A stretch of 64,000 bases of DNA from Candidatus Gastranaerophilales bacterium (GTDB lineage: Bacteria > Cyanobacteriota > Vampirovibrionia > Gastranaerophilales > Gastranaerophilaceae), in contig CANQRH010000001.1 of assembly GCA_947626225.1 (NCBI GenBank), forward strand, positions 62,001-126,000. Reading direction: 5' to 3'. Made by a program: the position numbers and the translations under genes. The notes beneath the pieces were generated by a model. It ran no database searches. It saw only the letters and a program-made list of their open reading frames with translations, and was not told the DNA's origin. The stretch's first letter is position 1; every line of letters begins with the position of its first letter. This document shows positions 8,968 through 18,349 of the stretch, piece after piece.

Positions 8968-10008
8968 ATGGAAAAATTCAGATTTTTAACGGCAGGTGAA
9001 AGCCACGGAAAGTGCTTAACCGCAATAATAGAAGGTATACCGTCAGGGTTTGAAATAAACCCTGACTTTATCAATGATGAATTAAAGCGCCGTCAGGGCG
9101 GATACGGCAGAGGAGCAAGAATGAAAATTGAATCGGATACCGCAGAAATTACATCCGGTGTTCGTTTCGGCAAAACCATAGGTTCTCCGTTGACGCTTGT
9201 TATTTACAATAAGGATTATCAAAATTGGGAAAAAATAATGAGCATCAATCCCGAAGATTATACCGAGGAAAAATCATTTACTACATGCCGCCCCGGACAT
9301 GCCGATTATGCCGGATGTATAAAATACAATACAAAAGATTTGAGAAACATTCTTGAACGCTCAAGCGCACGTCAAACAGCGGTTGAAGTTGCCGTAGGTG
9401 CGGTTGCAAAACAGATTTTAAATCATTTTAATATAAAATGCAGCTCAAAAATTCTTCAAATCGGAAAAGCCGTTGAAAACTTTGAACAGGAAATAGATTT
9501 TGCAAAAGAAAACGGAGATACTTTAGGCGGGAAATTTGAAGTTACATTTGAAAATCTACCTGTCGGATTAGGCTCTCATGTACACTGGGACAGAAAACTG
9601 GACGGAAGAATTGCACAGGCTGTCATGAGTATTCCCGCCGTCAAAGCGGTTGAAATAGGTGAAAATCCTCTCGGATATTCGGGCAGCGAATATCATGACG
9701 AAATGTTTATTCAAGACGGAAAAATTGTACGTAAAACAAACAGAGCCGGCGGAATTGAAGGCGGAATGACAAACGGAGAACCGTTAACAGTAAAAGCCGT
9801 TATGAAACCAATTGCAACAATGCAAAAACCTCTTAACAGTGTTGATATGGCTTCCATGACCGAAAGTCAGGCACATTATGAACGTTCCGACACCTGTGCC
9901 GTTGAGGCTTGCGCCGTGGTAGCGGAAGCACGAATTGCATGCGTAATTCTTAATGAGATTCTTTTAAAATTCGGTGCAGATAATGCAGAACAAATTAATA
10001 TCCCATAA
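8968..10008 (+). CDS. aroC: Chorismate synthase
   Basis: MEKFRFLTAGESHGKCLTAIIEGIPSG, RRQGGYGRGARMKIE, CRPGHADYAG, GGIEGGMTNGEPL. Confidence 0.97.
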   Translation: MEKFRFLTAGESHGKCLTAIIEGIPSGFEINPDFINDELKRRQGGYGRGARMKIESDTAEITSGVRFGKTIGSPLTLVIYNKDYQNWEKIMSINPEDYTEEKSFTTCRPGHADYAGCIKYNTKDLRNILERSSARQTAVEVAVGAVAKQILNHFNIKCSSKILQIGKAVENFEQEIDFAKENGDTLGGKFEVTFENLPVGLGSHVHWDRKLDGRIAQAVMSIPAVKAVEIGENPLGYSGSEYHDEMFIQDGKIVRKTNRAGGIEGGMTNGEPLTVKAVMKPIATMQKPLNSVDMASMTESQAHYERSDTCAVEACAVVAEARIACVILNEILLKFGADNAEQINIP

Positions 10009-10333
10009 ACATATTATTCATTCCGCCCTGTATAAGCATCATGCTGTTTGAACTGTCATAATTTTGCGGGAATTCATTGTAAGTCATGGGTGCTTTTTTA
10101 TCATTTGACGGCGTAAATTCACTCATGTGTCTGACGGATTTAGGTTTCATAAAATCTTCACGGGTATCAACAGTATCACTCATAACAGGTGTATTAAATT
10201 TCGGATATGCCGGCTTTATACCTTTATTGTTAACGCCTGAAAAAGTACTTTGCGGTGTCATGTTAATTTCTTCCGCAAAAACGGGCGATACAAAAATTAA
10301 AAGAGTAAATATTAAAACCATTTTCCTAATCAT
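9995..10333 (-). CDS. Secreted hypothetical protein
   Basis: 112 aa with signal peptide MIRKMVLIFTLLIFVSPVFAEE; convergent 14-nt overlap with aroC. Confidence 0.6.
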   Translation of the reverse strand: MIRKMVLIFTLLIFVSPVFAEEINMTPQSTFSGVNNKGIKPAYPKFNTPVMSDTVDTREDFMKPKSVRHMSEFTPSNDKKAPMTYNEFPQNYDSSNSMMLIQGGMNNMFMGY

Positions 10334-10464
10334 AACTTTTCTCCTTAGTTTTATTATATCATAATAATCCTGACATAAATAAAAAGTTTCACTTATATTT
10401 CAGGGGTTTTTATAAAGTGTTACATTATATGAAAATATATTCAAAAATCGGCAAAAAAGTTAAT

Positions 10465-10803
10465 TTAATTAACGTCAACTTTGCTTTCGTAATCAATACC
10501 CATTTCTTTAAGCGTTCTGATAAAATTTTGAGCGCATATTTTTTGAGCTTCGGGTGGCACAATTCTCAATATTTCAACGGTTTTTGATATAACGGGATCT
10601 TTGTCATACCAACGGTTATTGGCATTAACGGGTTTGACCATGGCATAAAATTTATCAACGGTTTCTTTGGAAACTTTTTCTTCAATTTTTTGCAAAAAGA
10701 TTTCCGCTTGAGCTCTCAATTCGGTTTGATAATTTTTTAAAAGCTCAATAACTTCCAATAATAGTGGATCATGATCATACCAGCGTTTATATGCAGGTGC
10801 CAT
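10465..10803 (-). CDS. Hypothetical protein with duplicated RWYDxDP segment
   Basis: 112 aa; abuts murA; RWYDHDPLLLEVIELL and RWYDKDPVISKTVEIL internal repeat. Confidence 0.7.
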   Translation of the reverse strand: MAPAYKRWYDHDPLLLEVIELLKNYQTELRAQAEIFLQKIEEKVSKETVDKFYAMVKPVNANNRWYDKDPVISKTVEILRIVPPEAQKICAQNFIRTLKEMGIDYESKVDVN

Positions 10804-12119
10804 TAGAGTAAGCCCTCCGTTATTTTCGGTTCAACAGGAGAAATTATATCATCATCTTTTCTCTCTATTTTCCCTCCTAATAATCTTAGCTTATTTTCAA
10901 AATTTTCGTATCCTCTATCTATATGATGTAAGTTTTCGATTGTGGAAGAACCTTCCGCCATCAAAGCTGCAACAACCAGAGAAGCTCCCGCACGCAAATC
11001 GCTCGCCGCAAGAGTTGCACCGGTAAGCTTTTTAACACCTTTAATAATTGCATGGTTTCTGTCCTGATGAATATCCGCACCCATTCTTCTGAGTTCCGGC
11101 ACCTGCATAAACCTGTTTTCATAAAGGCTTTCCGTAATAATTCCGACACCGTTGGCGGTCGTTAAAAGCGTCATTGCCATTGACTGCAAATCAGTCGGAA
11201 ATCCGGGATAAGGCTGGGTAACAAAATTGATTGAATTAAGTTTGTTTTTACAGGAAACTTCAAGCGAATTAGGTTCAATAAGTTTTATATTGGCTCCCAT
11301 TTTCAAAAGTTTATCCGTAAAAAATGTCAAATGTGCGGGATAAACACCTTTTATAATTGCTTTTCCTCTTGTTGCAATGATAGCCGACATAAATGTTCCC
11401 GCTTCAATTCGGTCGGGAATAGTCGTATATTCAATCGGATGTAAATTCTCCTGTTTAACACCGTTAATAATAATTTCGGAAGTTCCGGCACCGATAATAT
11501 CAGCACCCATTGTATTCAAAAAGTTTGCCAAATCAACGATTTCCGGTTCTTGTGCCGCATTTTGAATTCTTGTGGAGCCTTCCGCAAGAATAGATGCAAG
11601 CATAAGATTTTCGGTTGCACCGACGGAAGGTATGTCAAGATAAATTTCGGCACCCGTGAGTTTTGAGGCTTTGGCGTGAACATATCCGTTTTCAATTTTA
11701 ATTTTTGCACCGAGAGCTTCTAAACCTCTGATATGGAAATCAACTCTCCTTTCACCTATTGCGCAACCGCCGGGAAGTGCAACTATAGCCTCCTTACAAC
11801 GTGATACAAGAGCACCCAGAACGATAAATGATGCTCTCATTTTGCTGACAAGTTCATATTTGGCGGTAACGTTGGAAAGCTCGGAAGCATCAATAATAAC
11901 TGATTTTTCCTGCTTATTGTAATTTGTTTTTGCCCCCAACTGTGCAATAACGTTAAGCATAATTTCCACATCAGTTAGATCCGGAACGTTATAAATCTTT
12001 GTTTCACCTTTGGCAAGAAGCGCAGCCGCCATAAGCTTCAGTACGGAGTTTTTTGCTCCGCCGATTGAAACTTCACCTTTTAAAGGGGTACCGCCTTTTA
12101 TATAAAATTTGTCAGTCAA
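10803..12119 (-). CDS. murA: UDP-N-acetylglucosamine 1-carboxyvinyltransferase
   Basis: MTDKFYIKGGTPLKGEVSIGGAKNSVLKLMAAALLA, PGGCAIGERRVDFHIRGLEALGA, YPGFPTDLQSMAMTLL. Confidence 0.97.
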   Translation of the reverse strand: MTDKFYIKGGTPLKGEVSIGGAKNSVLKLMAAALLAKGETKIYNVPDLTDVEIMLNVIAQLGAKTNYNKQEKSVIIDASELSNVTAKYELVSKMRASFIVLGALVSRCKEAIVALPGGCAIGERRVDFHIRGLEALGAKIKIENGYVHAKASKLTGAEIYLDIPSVGATENLMLASILAEGSTRIQNAAQEPEIVDLANFLNTMGADIIGAGTSEIIINGVKQENLHPIEYTTIPDRIEAGTFMSAIIATRGKAIIKGVYPAHLTFFTDKLLKMGANIKLIEPNSLEVSCKNKLNSINFVTQPYPGFPTDLQSMAMTLLTTANGVGIITESLYENRFMQVPELRRMGADIHQDRNHAIIKGVKKLTGATLAASDLRAGASLVVAALMAEGSSTIENLHHIDRGYENFENKLRLLGGKIERKDDDIISPVEPKITEGLL

Positions 12120-12206
12120 TTTTGTTTACCTATACAATGTTCTGCTACTATAATAATACAACCCGTCCGTTTTGGTGTAAATAAGTTAAATAATGTAAAG
12201 AAAAAA

Positions 12207-12226
12207 AAAGACCTTTTCAGGTCTTT
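12207..12226 (-). terminator. Intrinsic terminator, minus strand
   Basis: AAAGACCT-TTTC-AGGTCTTT preceded by an A-run (U-tract on the minus strand), downstream of 12252..12671. Confidence 0.75.
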
Positions 12227-12251
12227 GAATTGAGTAAATGTGTGTGTAGAA

Positions 12252-12671
12252 TTAAGCAATTAGTGTGTTGAAATATTTTATTAAACCTTCTTGAGTTTCT
12301 CTGCTCAACGGTTTTTCAAGATGTTTTTCAAGTTTAGCTTTGTCAACGCCCGTAATATTAGCCATTGCAAAAGCTGCAAAATCTTGTTCAAAACCTTGAA
12401 GTTCGTTAAGTGATTTCATAAACGCAGAGCCGGCAAAAGCTTGTTCAATTCTTCTTGCTGTAGCTTCTTCGGATTTGTCGATTTTTGAAAGCTGTGCTCC
12501 CCAATTTTGAGCCGCAACAGCATCCAATGCGCTTGCTTCGACTTTCTTGGTTTCAAATTCTTTTACAGGTTTAGTTTCTTCCTTTTTTTGTTCCTTTTCC
12601 GCTTTTTTAGGCTGTACATTGCCGTAAAAGGCTTTTACCGCTTCTAAATTGCTGTGATTAATTTTGTTCAT
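12252..12671 (-). CDS. Hypothetical protein, 139 aa
   Basis: Open frame with charged low-complexity N-terminus and its own downstream terminator. Confidence 0.6.
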   Translation of the reverse strand: MNKINHSNLEAVKAFYGNVQPKKAEKEQKKEETKPVKEFETKKVEASALDAVAAQNWGAQLSKIDKSEEATARRIEQAFAGSAFMKSLNELQGFEQDFAAFAMANITGVDKAKLEKHLEKPLSRETQEGLIKYFNTLIA

Positions 12672-12770
12672 AGTTTTGTCTCCGTCATTTACTCACAACA
12701 ATACTATCGGCTCATTTATCAAAAAACTTTAATAAATTCGGTCTTTTTGTTAAGAATTATTACAAAAAAG

Positions 12771-15227
12771 TTATCCGTTATAAATTTTATTGAGTATCTG
12801 GAACAATTTCATACCGATTTCCTGTTCAGCCTCGGTAGCTTTTTCAAGTCGATCAGGATGAATCTTCAAGGCAATTTGTCTGTACTCAGTTTTTGTAAGA
12901 TTGCCGAGTTTTTCCGGAGCAATATCAAACATTTTTGCCAATTTTGAAGTTTCTTCTTTTGTTAAAGAGTTTAAACCGTGTTCGGCTTTACTTAGAATGT
13001 CATCTAAAAATGCCTTTGTTGAATTTAATTCTGCTGCTCCCGCACTTCCTGCGGCTTTAGCGCCTGTACTTGCCGCATTATTTGAAGCTGATTCTGCTGC
13101 TCCCGTATTTCCTGCAGCTTTAGCGCTTGTATTTGCCGCATTATTTGCAGCTGCTTTAGCACCGCCTTTTGATGCAGTACCGGCTGCAGATTTTGCAATC
13201 GCTCCGGCTTCCGCCTGTCCGCTTCTTACGACAATTGCTTCAGTGGCTTCCTGCCCGCTTCTGACAACTAGAGCTTCAGAGGTTTCGGCAGCAGCTTGTG
13301 ATGTTTTAGAGAATAAACTTCCCGCACCTTTAATAACACCGGCCGTGACACCCGCTATTGCACCTTCAACCGCCGCTTGTTTAGCGATATCACCAATATT
13401 TTCACCGACATCGCCTTCTACATCATTAGTAGCTAAATCGGTAATTTCTGCAGTTGCTCTTGCTGCTGCCGTTGTACCTGCGGCAACAGCCGCCGTAGCC
13501 GCTAATGATGCACCGCCGGTTGCAGCTGCCGCCGCTATGGTTGCTGCCGCAACTGCTGCACCTTTAACGGTTTTTGCACCTTTTTGCTGTGATTCATTAT
13601 AAACGGCGACACGTTTTGCTATATTGTTTTTCGTACCATAGGCCTTTTGATAATTTTCGTTTGTCGGATTTTCAATATATGCTTCAATATTTTCCATATT
13701 ATATTCAACGCCGAAAATTTCTTCAAATTTAGCTTCAAATTGTTCAACACCTTGTGATTTAGCTTCTGCCAATTCTTTTAATTGGTTTTCATATTGTTCA
13801 AGGTCTGCACGGACTTTGACCGCTCTGTTATCAGAACCCCATAATGCACTGACTGCATCGGCTGCTTTTCCTGCCCATCCGTCTGATGCCAATTGAGCTT
13901 CAAAAGCAGTTTTTGCATCTTGAAGAATTCCTTCCTGAGTATCAATCGAACTGTCTCTTACTTGGGTTTCATGTTCAGCTTTTTGTTGTTCTTCAAGTCG
14001 TCTTTGTTCTTCTTGTTTTTTTGCTTCTTGCAGTTTTTTGTAAGTTTCAAGATTTGCATTAAGCTTATCTTGCAATTCTTCCACATCAACGGAATTTACG
14101 GACACATTGCCGCTTTCATCGACCGTAACCTGAAAATGTCTGTCATGTGCCGAGGATTCATAAATACCGTTCTCGGCATCAATTAATTTAAGTCTCATCT
14201 GCGCACCTTCGCCGTATCCCTTTGAAGGTAATGACATCATTATAGTTTCAGGGAATTTACCTTCCTGAACCTGACTGCCTTTAGGTATTCTGATTGTACC
14301 TTCATATGAACCGCTTGTAAGTCCCGTTACACCGCCGCCAATTTGGGCTTTTACTTTGCCTTGAGCAAGTTTTTCATTCAAAATATCTTGCACGGAAACT
14401 TCTTCTTCTAAAGATCCTTGTTCAACAGGAGTGTCTTCTATAAGTTCACCATTTGCATCAAACTTTTGGATTTCTCCCGTTTGTTTATCCTCAACAGTTT
14501 TGGAACCGTCACTATTTATGGTAGTTATAGTATTTTCATCTTCTGTTACCGTTGTACCGTCAGGGTTTGAAGTTGTTGTCGAAATAATATTACCGGATTC
14601 ATCATAATTATATTCCACCGTTACAATCATTCCGGAACCTTTATTTATCTCTTTTTTTGTTACATTTCCGTTATCATCCATATATTCTTTGACTGTACCG
14701 GATTCACGAATTGATGATGATACATTTCCCTGTTCATCAAAAAAGCTTGTTAAACTTGTTCCGTCTTTCACGGTTTTTTGTCCGAATAATTTACCGTCCG
14801 CAAGATTAATCATGTCAGTTTTTACTGCCCCTTCATCATCGGGTTTATATTCAACATTTATGGTTTTTACTCCGTTATCCCAAGAACAATTTGTTGTTTT
14901 ATTTATTTTGTCTGAAGCAATCCCCAATTGTGTTAAAAATTCAAATACATCTTTTTTAAGAACTTCGCCTTTTAAGCCGTTTTCTTTAAGGAATTTTTTG
15001 GCTTCATGTTTGGTTATTTTGCCGTCATCAGCATAACCGCTTAATGAATCAAGCAACTGTTGCAATTCATTCTGAGTAAGTACACCGTTTGAATCTTTAT
15101 CCAATTTTTCAAAAAGTTTTATTTGTGAAGCATTTTTTAAATCGCTCTTTTTAATTCCGGCATTAAGATTATCCAAATTTACGGAACCGAATTTAAAGTT
15201 TTTGCCCAAACTGATATTTTCACCCAT
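12771..15227 (-). CDS. Large multidomain protein: EF-hand N-terminus, Ala-rich region, C-terminal J-domain-like helix
   Basis: 818 aa; EF-hand loop DKDSNGVLTQNEL, second DDGKITKHEA; C-terminal YRQIALKIHPDRLEKATEAEQEIGMKLFQILNKIYNG (HPD motif); AAGGAG RBS. Confidence 0.8.
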   Translation of the reverse strand: MGENISLGKNFKFGSVNLDNLNAGIKKSDLKNASQIKLFEKLDKDSNGVLTQNELQQLLDSLSGYADDGKITKHEAKKFLKENGLKGEVLKKDVFEFLTQLGIASDKINKTTNCSWDNGVKTINVEYKPDDEGAVKTDMINLADGKLFGQKTVKDGTSLTSFFDEQGNVSSSIRESGTVKEYMDDNGNVTKKEINKGSGMIVTVEYNYDESGNIISTTTSNPDGTTVTEDENTITTINSDGSKTVEDKQTGEIQKFDANGELIEDTPVEQGSLEEEVSVQDILNEKLAQGKVKAQIGGGVTGLTSGSYEGTIRIPKGSQVQEGKFPETIMMSLPSKGYGEGAQMRLKLIDAENGIYESSAHDRHFQVTVDESGNVSVNSVDVEELQDKLNANLETYKKLQEAKKQEEQRRLEEQQKAEHETQVRDSSIDTQEGILQDAKTAFEAQLASDGWAGKAADAVSALWGSDNRAVKVRADLEQYENQLKELAEAKSQGVEQFEAKFEEIFGVEYNMENIEAYIENPTNENYQKAYGTKNNIAKRVAVYNESQQKGAKTVKGAAVAAATIAAAAATGGASLAATAAVAAGTTAAARATAEITDLATNDVEGDVGENIGDIAKQAAVEGAIAGVTAGVIKGAGSLFSKTSQAAAETSEALVVRSGQEATEAIVVRSGQAEAGAIAKSAAGTASKGGAKAAANNAANTSAKAAGNTGAAESASNNAASTGAKAAGSAGAAELNSTKAFLDDILSKAEHGLNSLTKEETSKLAKMFDIAPEKLGNLTKTEYRQIALKIHPDRLEKATEAEQEIGMKLFQILNKIYNG
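13029..13154. repeat. 63-bp tandem repeat inside the Ala-rich region
   Basis: ttctgctgctcccg(c/t)a(c/t)ttcctgc(g/a)gctttagcgc(c/t)tgta(c/t)ttgccgcattattt recurs with period 63. Confidence 0.8.
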
Positions 15228-15306
15228 AGTTAACTCCTTATAATTATCTGTGTGATAAGTTTTTCTACGGGTGATAGGTTAAAAATCTTTAATAGGGCGC
15301 AAAAAT

Positions 15307-15331
15307 GCTATGCTATGCTATGCTATGCTAT
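15307..15331. repeat. Pentanucleotide microsatellite (GCTAT)x5
   Basis: Five exact GCTAT units; paralogous to 4331-4350. Confidence 0.95.
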
Positions 15332-15336
15332 GAGCA

Positions 15337-15366
15337 ATTATAGCAAGGGTTTCGGGCATGTGTAAA
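15337..15366 (-). promoter_or_regulatory. Predicted promoter upstream of the EF-hand/J protein gene
   Basis: Minus strand TTTACA-catgcccgaaacccttgc(18)-TATAAT; same module as 4356-4385. Confidence 0.6.
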
Positions 15367-15429
15367 TTAATATTTACATTTCGTTACAATTATTTTTTTG
15401 TTAAGTTTTCGTAATATTTAGATAAATAA

Positions 15430-15597
15430 TGTAATAAATCACACAAATATCTACACAGTGGGGGAGTGGTTACACAACACATGATATAAAAAGTCACACG
15501 AACATCTACACAGGGGGAGAGTGGCTTCGCCACAGCATAACACATGATATGGAAGTCATAAGAGTGTCTGCGCAGTGGGGGAGTGGCTTCGCCACAA
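15430..15597. repeat. Tandem ~60-bp repeat array (locus A)
   Basis: Three units of type cacatgatat(aaa)aagtcacacgaacatctacacagtgggggagtggcttcgccac. Confidence 0.85.
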
Positions 15598-15626
15598 ATT
15601 CCCGCTCTGCAGACCAAAGCGGGAAT
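15598..15626. terminator. Terminator-like inverted repeat at the end of repeat locus A
   Basis: ATTCCCGCT-ctgcagaccaa-AGCGGGAAT, 9-bp perfect stem. Confidence 0.5.
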
Positions 15627-15652
15627 ATAAAAGTTTTATGATTTTTATTATT

Positions 15653-15874
15653 TTACATATCGTTTCGTACCAAATATTCCAAAAATTCTACGGTAGATTC
15701 AATACCTGTATATTCAGGAGCTCCACGCAGTTCCAACCCCGGATAAAATCCGTCATTTTTTACGGAATTTGTTTGTCCGATCGGAAGAGCGGATGATGTT
15801 TTATCCGTTTTGGGTGCCGACATTAATCTTTGTATCGGTGTTGAATTTGATCCGTTAATTCCTTCGATTCCCAT
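15653..15874 (-). CDS. Hypothetical small protein, 73 aa
   Basis: MGIEGINGSNSTPIQRLMSAPK...; GGAG RBS upstream on the minus strand. Confidence 0.55.
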   Translation of the reverse strand: MGIEGINGSNSTPIQRLMSAPKTDKTSSALPIGQTNSVKNDGFYPGLELRGAPEYTGIESTVEFLEYLVRNDM

Positions 15875-16162
15875 AGTGTATTCTCCTTTTTACTCACATT
15901 CTCTTAATAAAATTAAAAGCATGTTTATACTCTGTTTCCTCAATTTGATTCTCTTATTTATATAAAGTAATTTCGTAATTAAAAATTGCGCAAATTGTAT
16001 ATATTTGTTATACAAATGTTACAATTCTTAACATTCAAGTATAGCGTGCGTTTGAGGCATATTTTATATTTTTCGGCTCATAAATGTAGACTTTTAGCTA
16101 ATAGCAAAAAGTTTATGGTTTTAATATTTTTATAATTGTTCCAGTATTAGGAGAGAAGCAAT

Positions 16163-16381
16163 ATGAAGAAGAAAAAAGCAGGTCTAACGGAGAGACAGCT
16201 TGAAGTACTCCGCCTCGCGGCTAAAGGAAAAAGTAACAAAGTAATAAGCAGAAGATTGTTTATTACCGATGCAACTGTGAAGGCTCATTTGACACAGGTT
16301 TACAAAAAACTGAAAGTGATTAACCGAACAGAAGCAGCTTTAAAAGCAAGAGACGAAGGAATTATTCCTCCTGAAGACTAA
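16163..16381 (+). CDS. Stand-alone LuxR/GerE-type HTH protein, 72 aa
   Basis: [53 protein letters not shown]. Confidence 0.85.
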   Translation: MKKKKAGLTERQLEVLRLAAKGKSNKVISRRLFITDATVKAHLTQVYKKLKVINRTEAALKARDEGIIPPED

Positions 16382-18164
16382 GAACAGCCATGAAAGCTTC
16401 TTGAGGGACTTCTACCCGGCCGACGGATTTCATCCGTTTTTTACCTTTCTTTTGTTTTTCCAAAAGTTTTCTTTTACGGGTAATGTCACCGCCGTAACAT
16501 TTGTCAAGAACATTTTTTCTCATAGCTTTTATATTGGTACGGGCGATAACTCTGCCTCCAATTGCAGCCTGTATGGGAACTTCAAATAACTGGCGGGGAA
16601 TTATATCCTTCAATTTAGCGGTAAGTTTCTGACCTATATAAAAAGCGTTGTCCTCATGACAGATAACCGAAAGGGCATCGACAACTTCGCCTGCAAGCAT
16701 AACATCAAGTTTAACAAGGTTAGAGCGTTTGTAATCCTTAAACTCATAATCCATACTTGCATATCCTTTAGTCCGGGATTTAAGCTGATCATAAAAATCA
16801 GTAATGACTTCACTGAGCGGTATTTCGTATTCAAGATTTGCGCGCACTTTGTCAATATATGACATATTAATAAATATACCGCGTTTAGTTTGAGCCAAAT
16901 CCATAAGAGTTCCGACATAATCGTTCGGTGTAATAATTTGAACTTTTACGTACGGTTCTTCAATGTATTCTCTCAGCTGGGCGGGCGGAAGGTTTGCGGG
17001 GTTATCAATTTCCGCAACTTCGCCGTTTGTTTTGTGAACTTTATAAATAACCGACGGTGCGGTAGTAACAAGTAAAAGTCCGTATTCGCGCTCCAATCTT
17101 TCCTGAGCGATTTCCATATGAAGCATTCCCAAAAAACCGCATCTGAAACCAAATCCCAAGGCGCTTGAAGTTTCAGGTTCAAAAGTAATACTGCTGTCGT
17201 TAAGTTTCAATTTTTCCAGAGCTTCTTTCAAATCCGCATAATCATCGTTATCAACGGGATACATGCCTGAAAATACCATAGGCAGAGCTTCTTTGTAACC
17301 TTCTAACGGTTCGGATGCCGGATTTTCCACCGTTGTAATTGTATCTCCGACAAATCGTGTTAATTCTTTTATTGAACCGGCAAAGTATCCTACATCACCG
17401 CAGACAAGTTCATCTACCTGTACTCTTGAGGGTGTTTGATAACCGAGTTCAACGACTTCATATTCTTTTCCCGATGCCATAAATTTGACTTTATCACCCG
17501 TTTTAATTTTTCCGTCTATAATCTTGAAAAAGCAAAGAGTTCCCAGATACTGGTCGTAAGCACTGTCAAAAACCATAGCTCTGAGAGGTTTGTCACAATT
17601 ATCTTCCGGCGGAGGAATTAAATCAACTACGGCTTCCAAAACTTCATCAATACCGATACCTGATTTTGCGCTTACGGGAATAGCCAAAGACGCATCAATA
17701 CCTAAGACTTCTTCAATTTCTTCTTTAACACGTTCGACATCGGCGGAAGGCAAATCAATCTTGTTTATAACGGGTATAATCTCAAGATTTTGTTCTATGG
17801 CAAGATAAACATTTGCAAGCGTTTGTGCTTCCACACCCTGTGTCGCATCAACAATAAGCAGTGCGCCTTCACATGCCGCAAGAGAACGGGAAACTTCGTA
17901 AGAAAAGTCAACATGCCCGGGGGTATCAATCAAATTTAAAATGTAATTTTTACCGTTTTTGGCCTTGTAATTCATTCTTGCGGAATTTAATTTAATTGTA
18001 ATTCCGCGTTCACGTTCAATGTCCATGGAATCCATAATTTGATTTTGCATATCGCGTTGAGCAACCGTACCGGTTTTTTCAAGCAAACGGTCGGCGAGGG
18101 TAGATTTTCCATGGTCAATGTGGGCAATTATACAAAAATTTCTGACATTTTCTCTGTATTTCAT
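16362..18164 (-). CDS. lepA: Elongation factor 4 (LepA)
   Basis: [74 protein letters not shown]. Confidence 0.97.
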   Translation of the reverse strand: MKYRENVRNFCIIAHIDHGKSTLADRLLEKTGTVAQRDMQNQIMDSMDIERERGITIKLNSARMNYKAKNGKNYILNLIDTPGHVDFSYEVSRSLAACEGALLIVDATQGVEAQTLANVYLAIEQNLEIIPVINKIDLPSADVERVKEEIEEVLGIDASLAIPVSAKSGIGIDEVLEAVVDLIPPPEDNCDKPLRAMVFDSAYDQYLGTLCFFKIIDGKIKTGDKVKFMASGKEYEVVELGYQTPSRVQVDELVCGDVGYFAGSIKELTRFVGDTITTVENPASEPLEGYKEALPMVFSGMYPVDNDDYADLKEALEKLKLNDSSITFEPETSSALGFGFRCGFLGMLHMEIAQERLEREYGLLLVTTAPSVIYKVHKTNGEVAEIDNPANLPPAQLREYIEEPYVKVQIITPNDYVGTLMDLAQTKRGIFINMSYIDKVRANLEYEIPLSEVITDFYDQLKSRTKGYASMDYEFKDYKRSNLVKLDVMLAGEVVDALSVICHEDNAFYIGQKLTAKLKDIIPRQLFEVPIQAAIGGRVIARTNIKAMRKNVLDKCYGGDITRKRKLLEKQKKGKKRMKSVGRVEVPQEAFMAVLSLQEE

Positions 18165-18349
18165 AATTATCATTATATAAGAAAAAATCCCTTCATCAAT
18201 ATTCTTTTTTTCTTATTATTAAAAAAGAAGGTCTTTTCGCGGTTATAATTTTGTTATACAGCTTATAATATTTAACAGCGGATTAAATTACACAGTACAT
18301 TTTTGTAGTATTATTATTTTGTAACAGATAAACATAAGGAAATTAAATT

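Noticed and set aside
12901-13602. 233-aa plus-strand Ala/Pro-rich ORF
   Set aside because: Antisense shadow of the Ala-rich part of 12771..15227; no RBS or recognisable domain.
15390-15617. ORF on the minus strand through repeat locus A
   Set aside because: The peptide (TPPLCRYLCDLLHY...) is just translated tandem repeat; no RBS or domain. Same applies to 21150..21473 and 21227..21520 at locus B.
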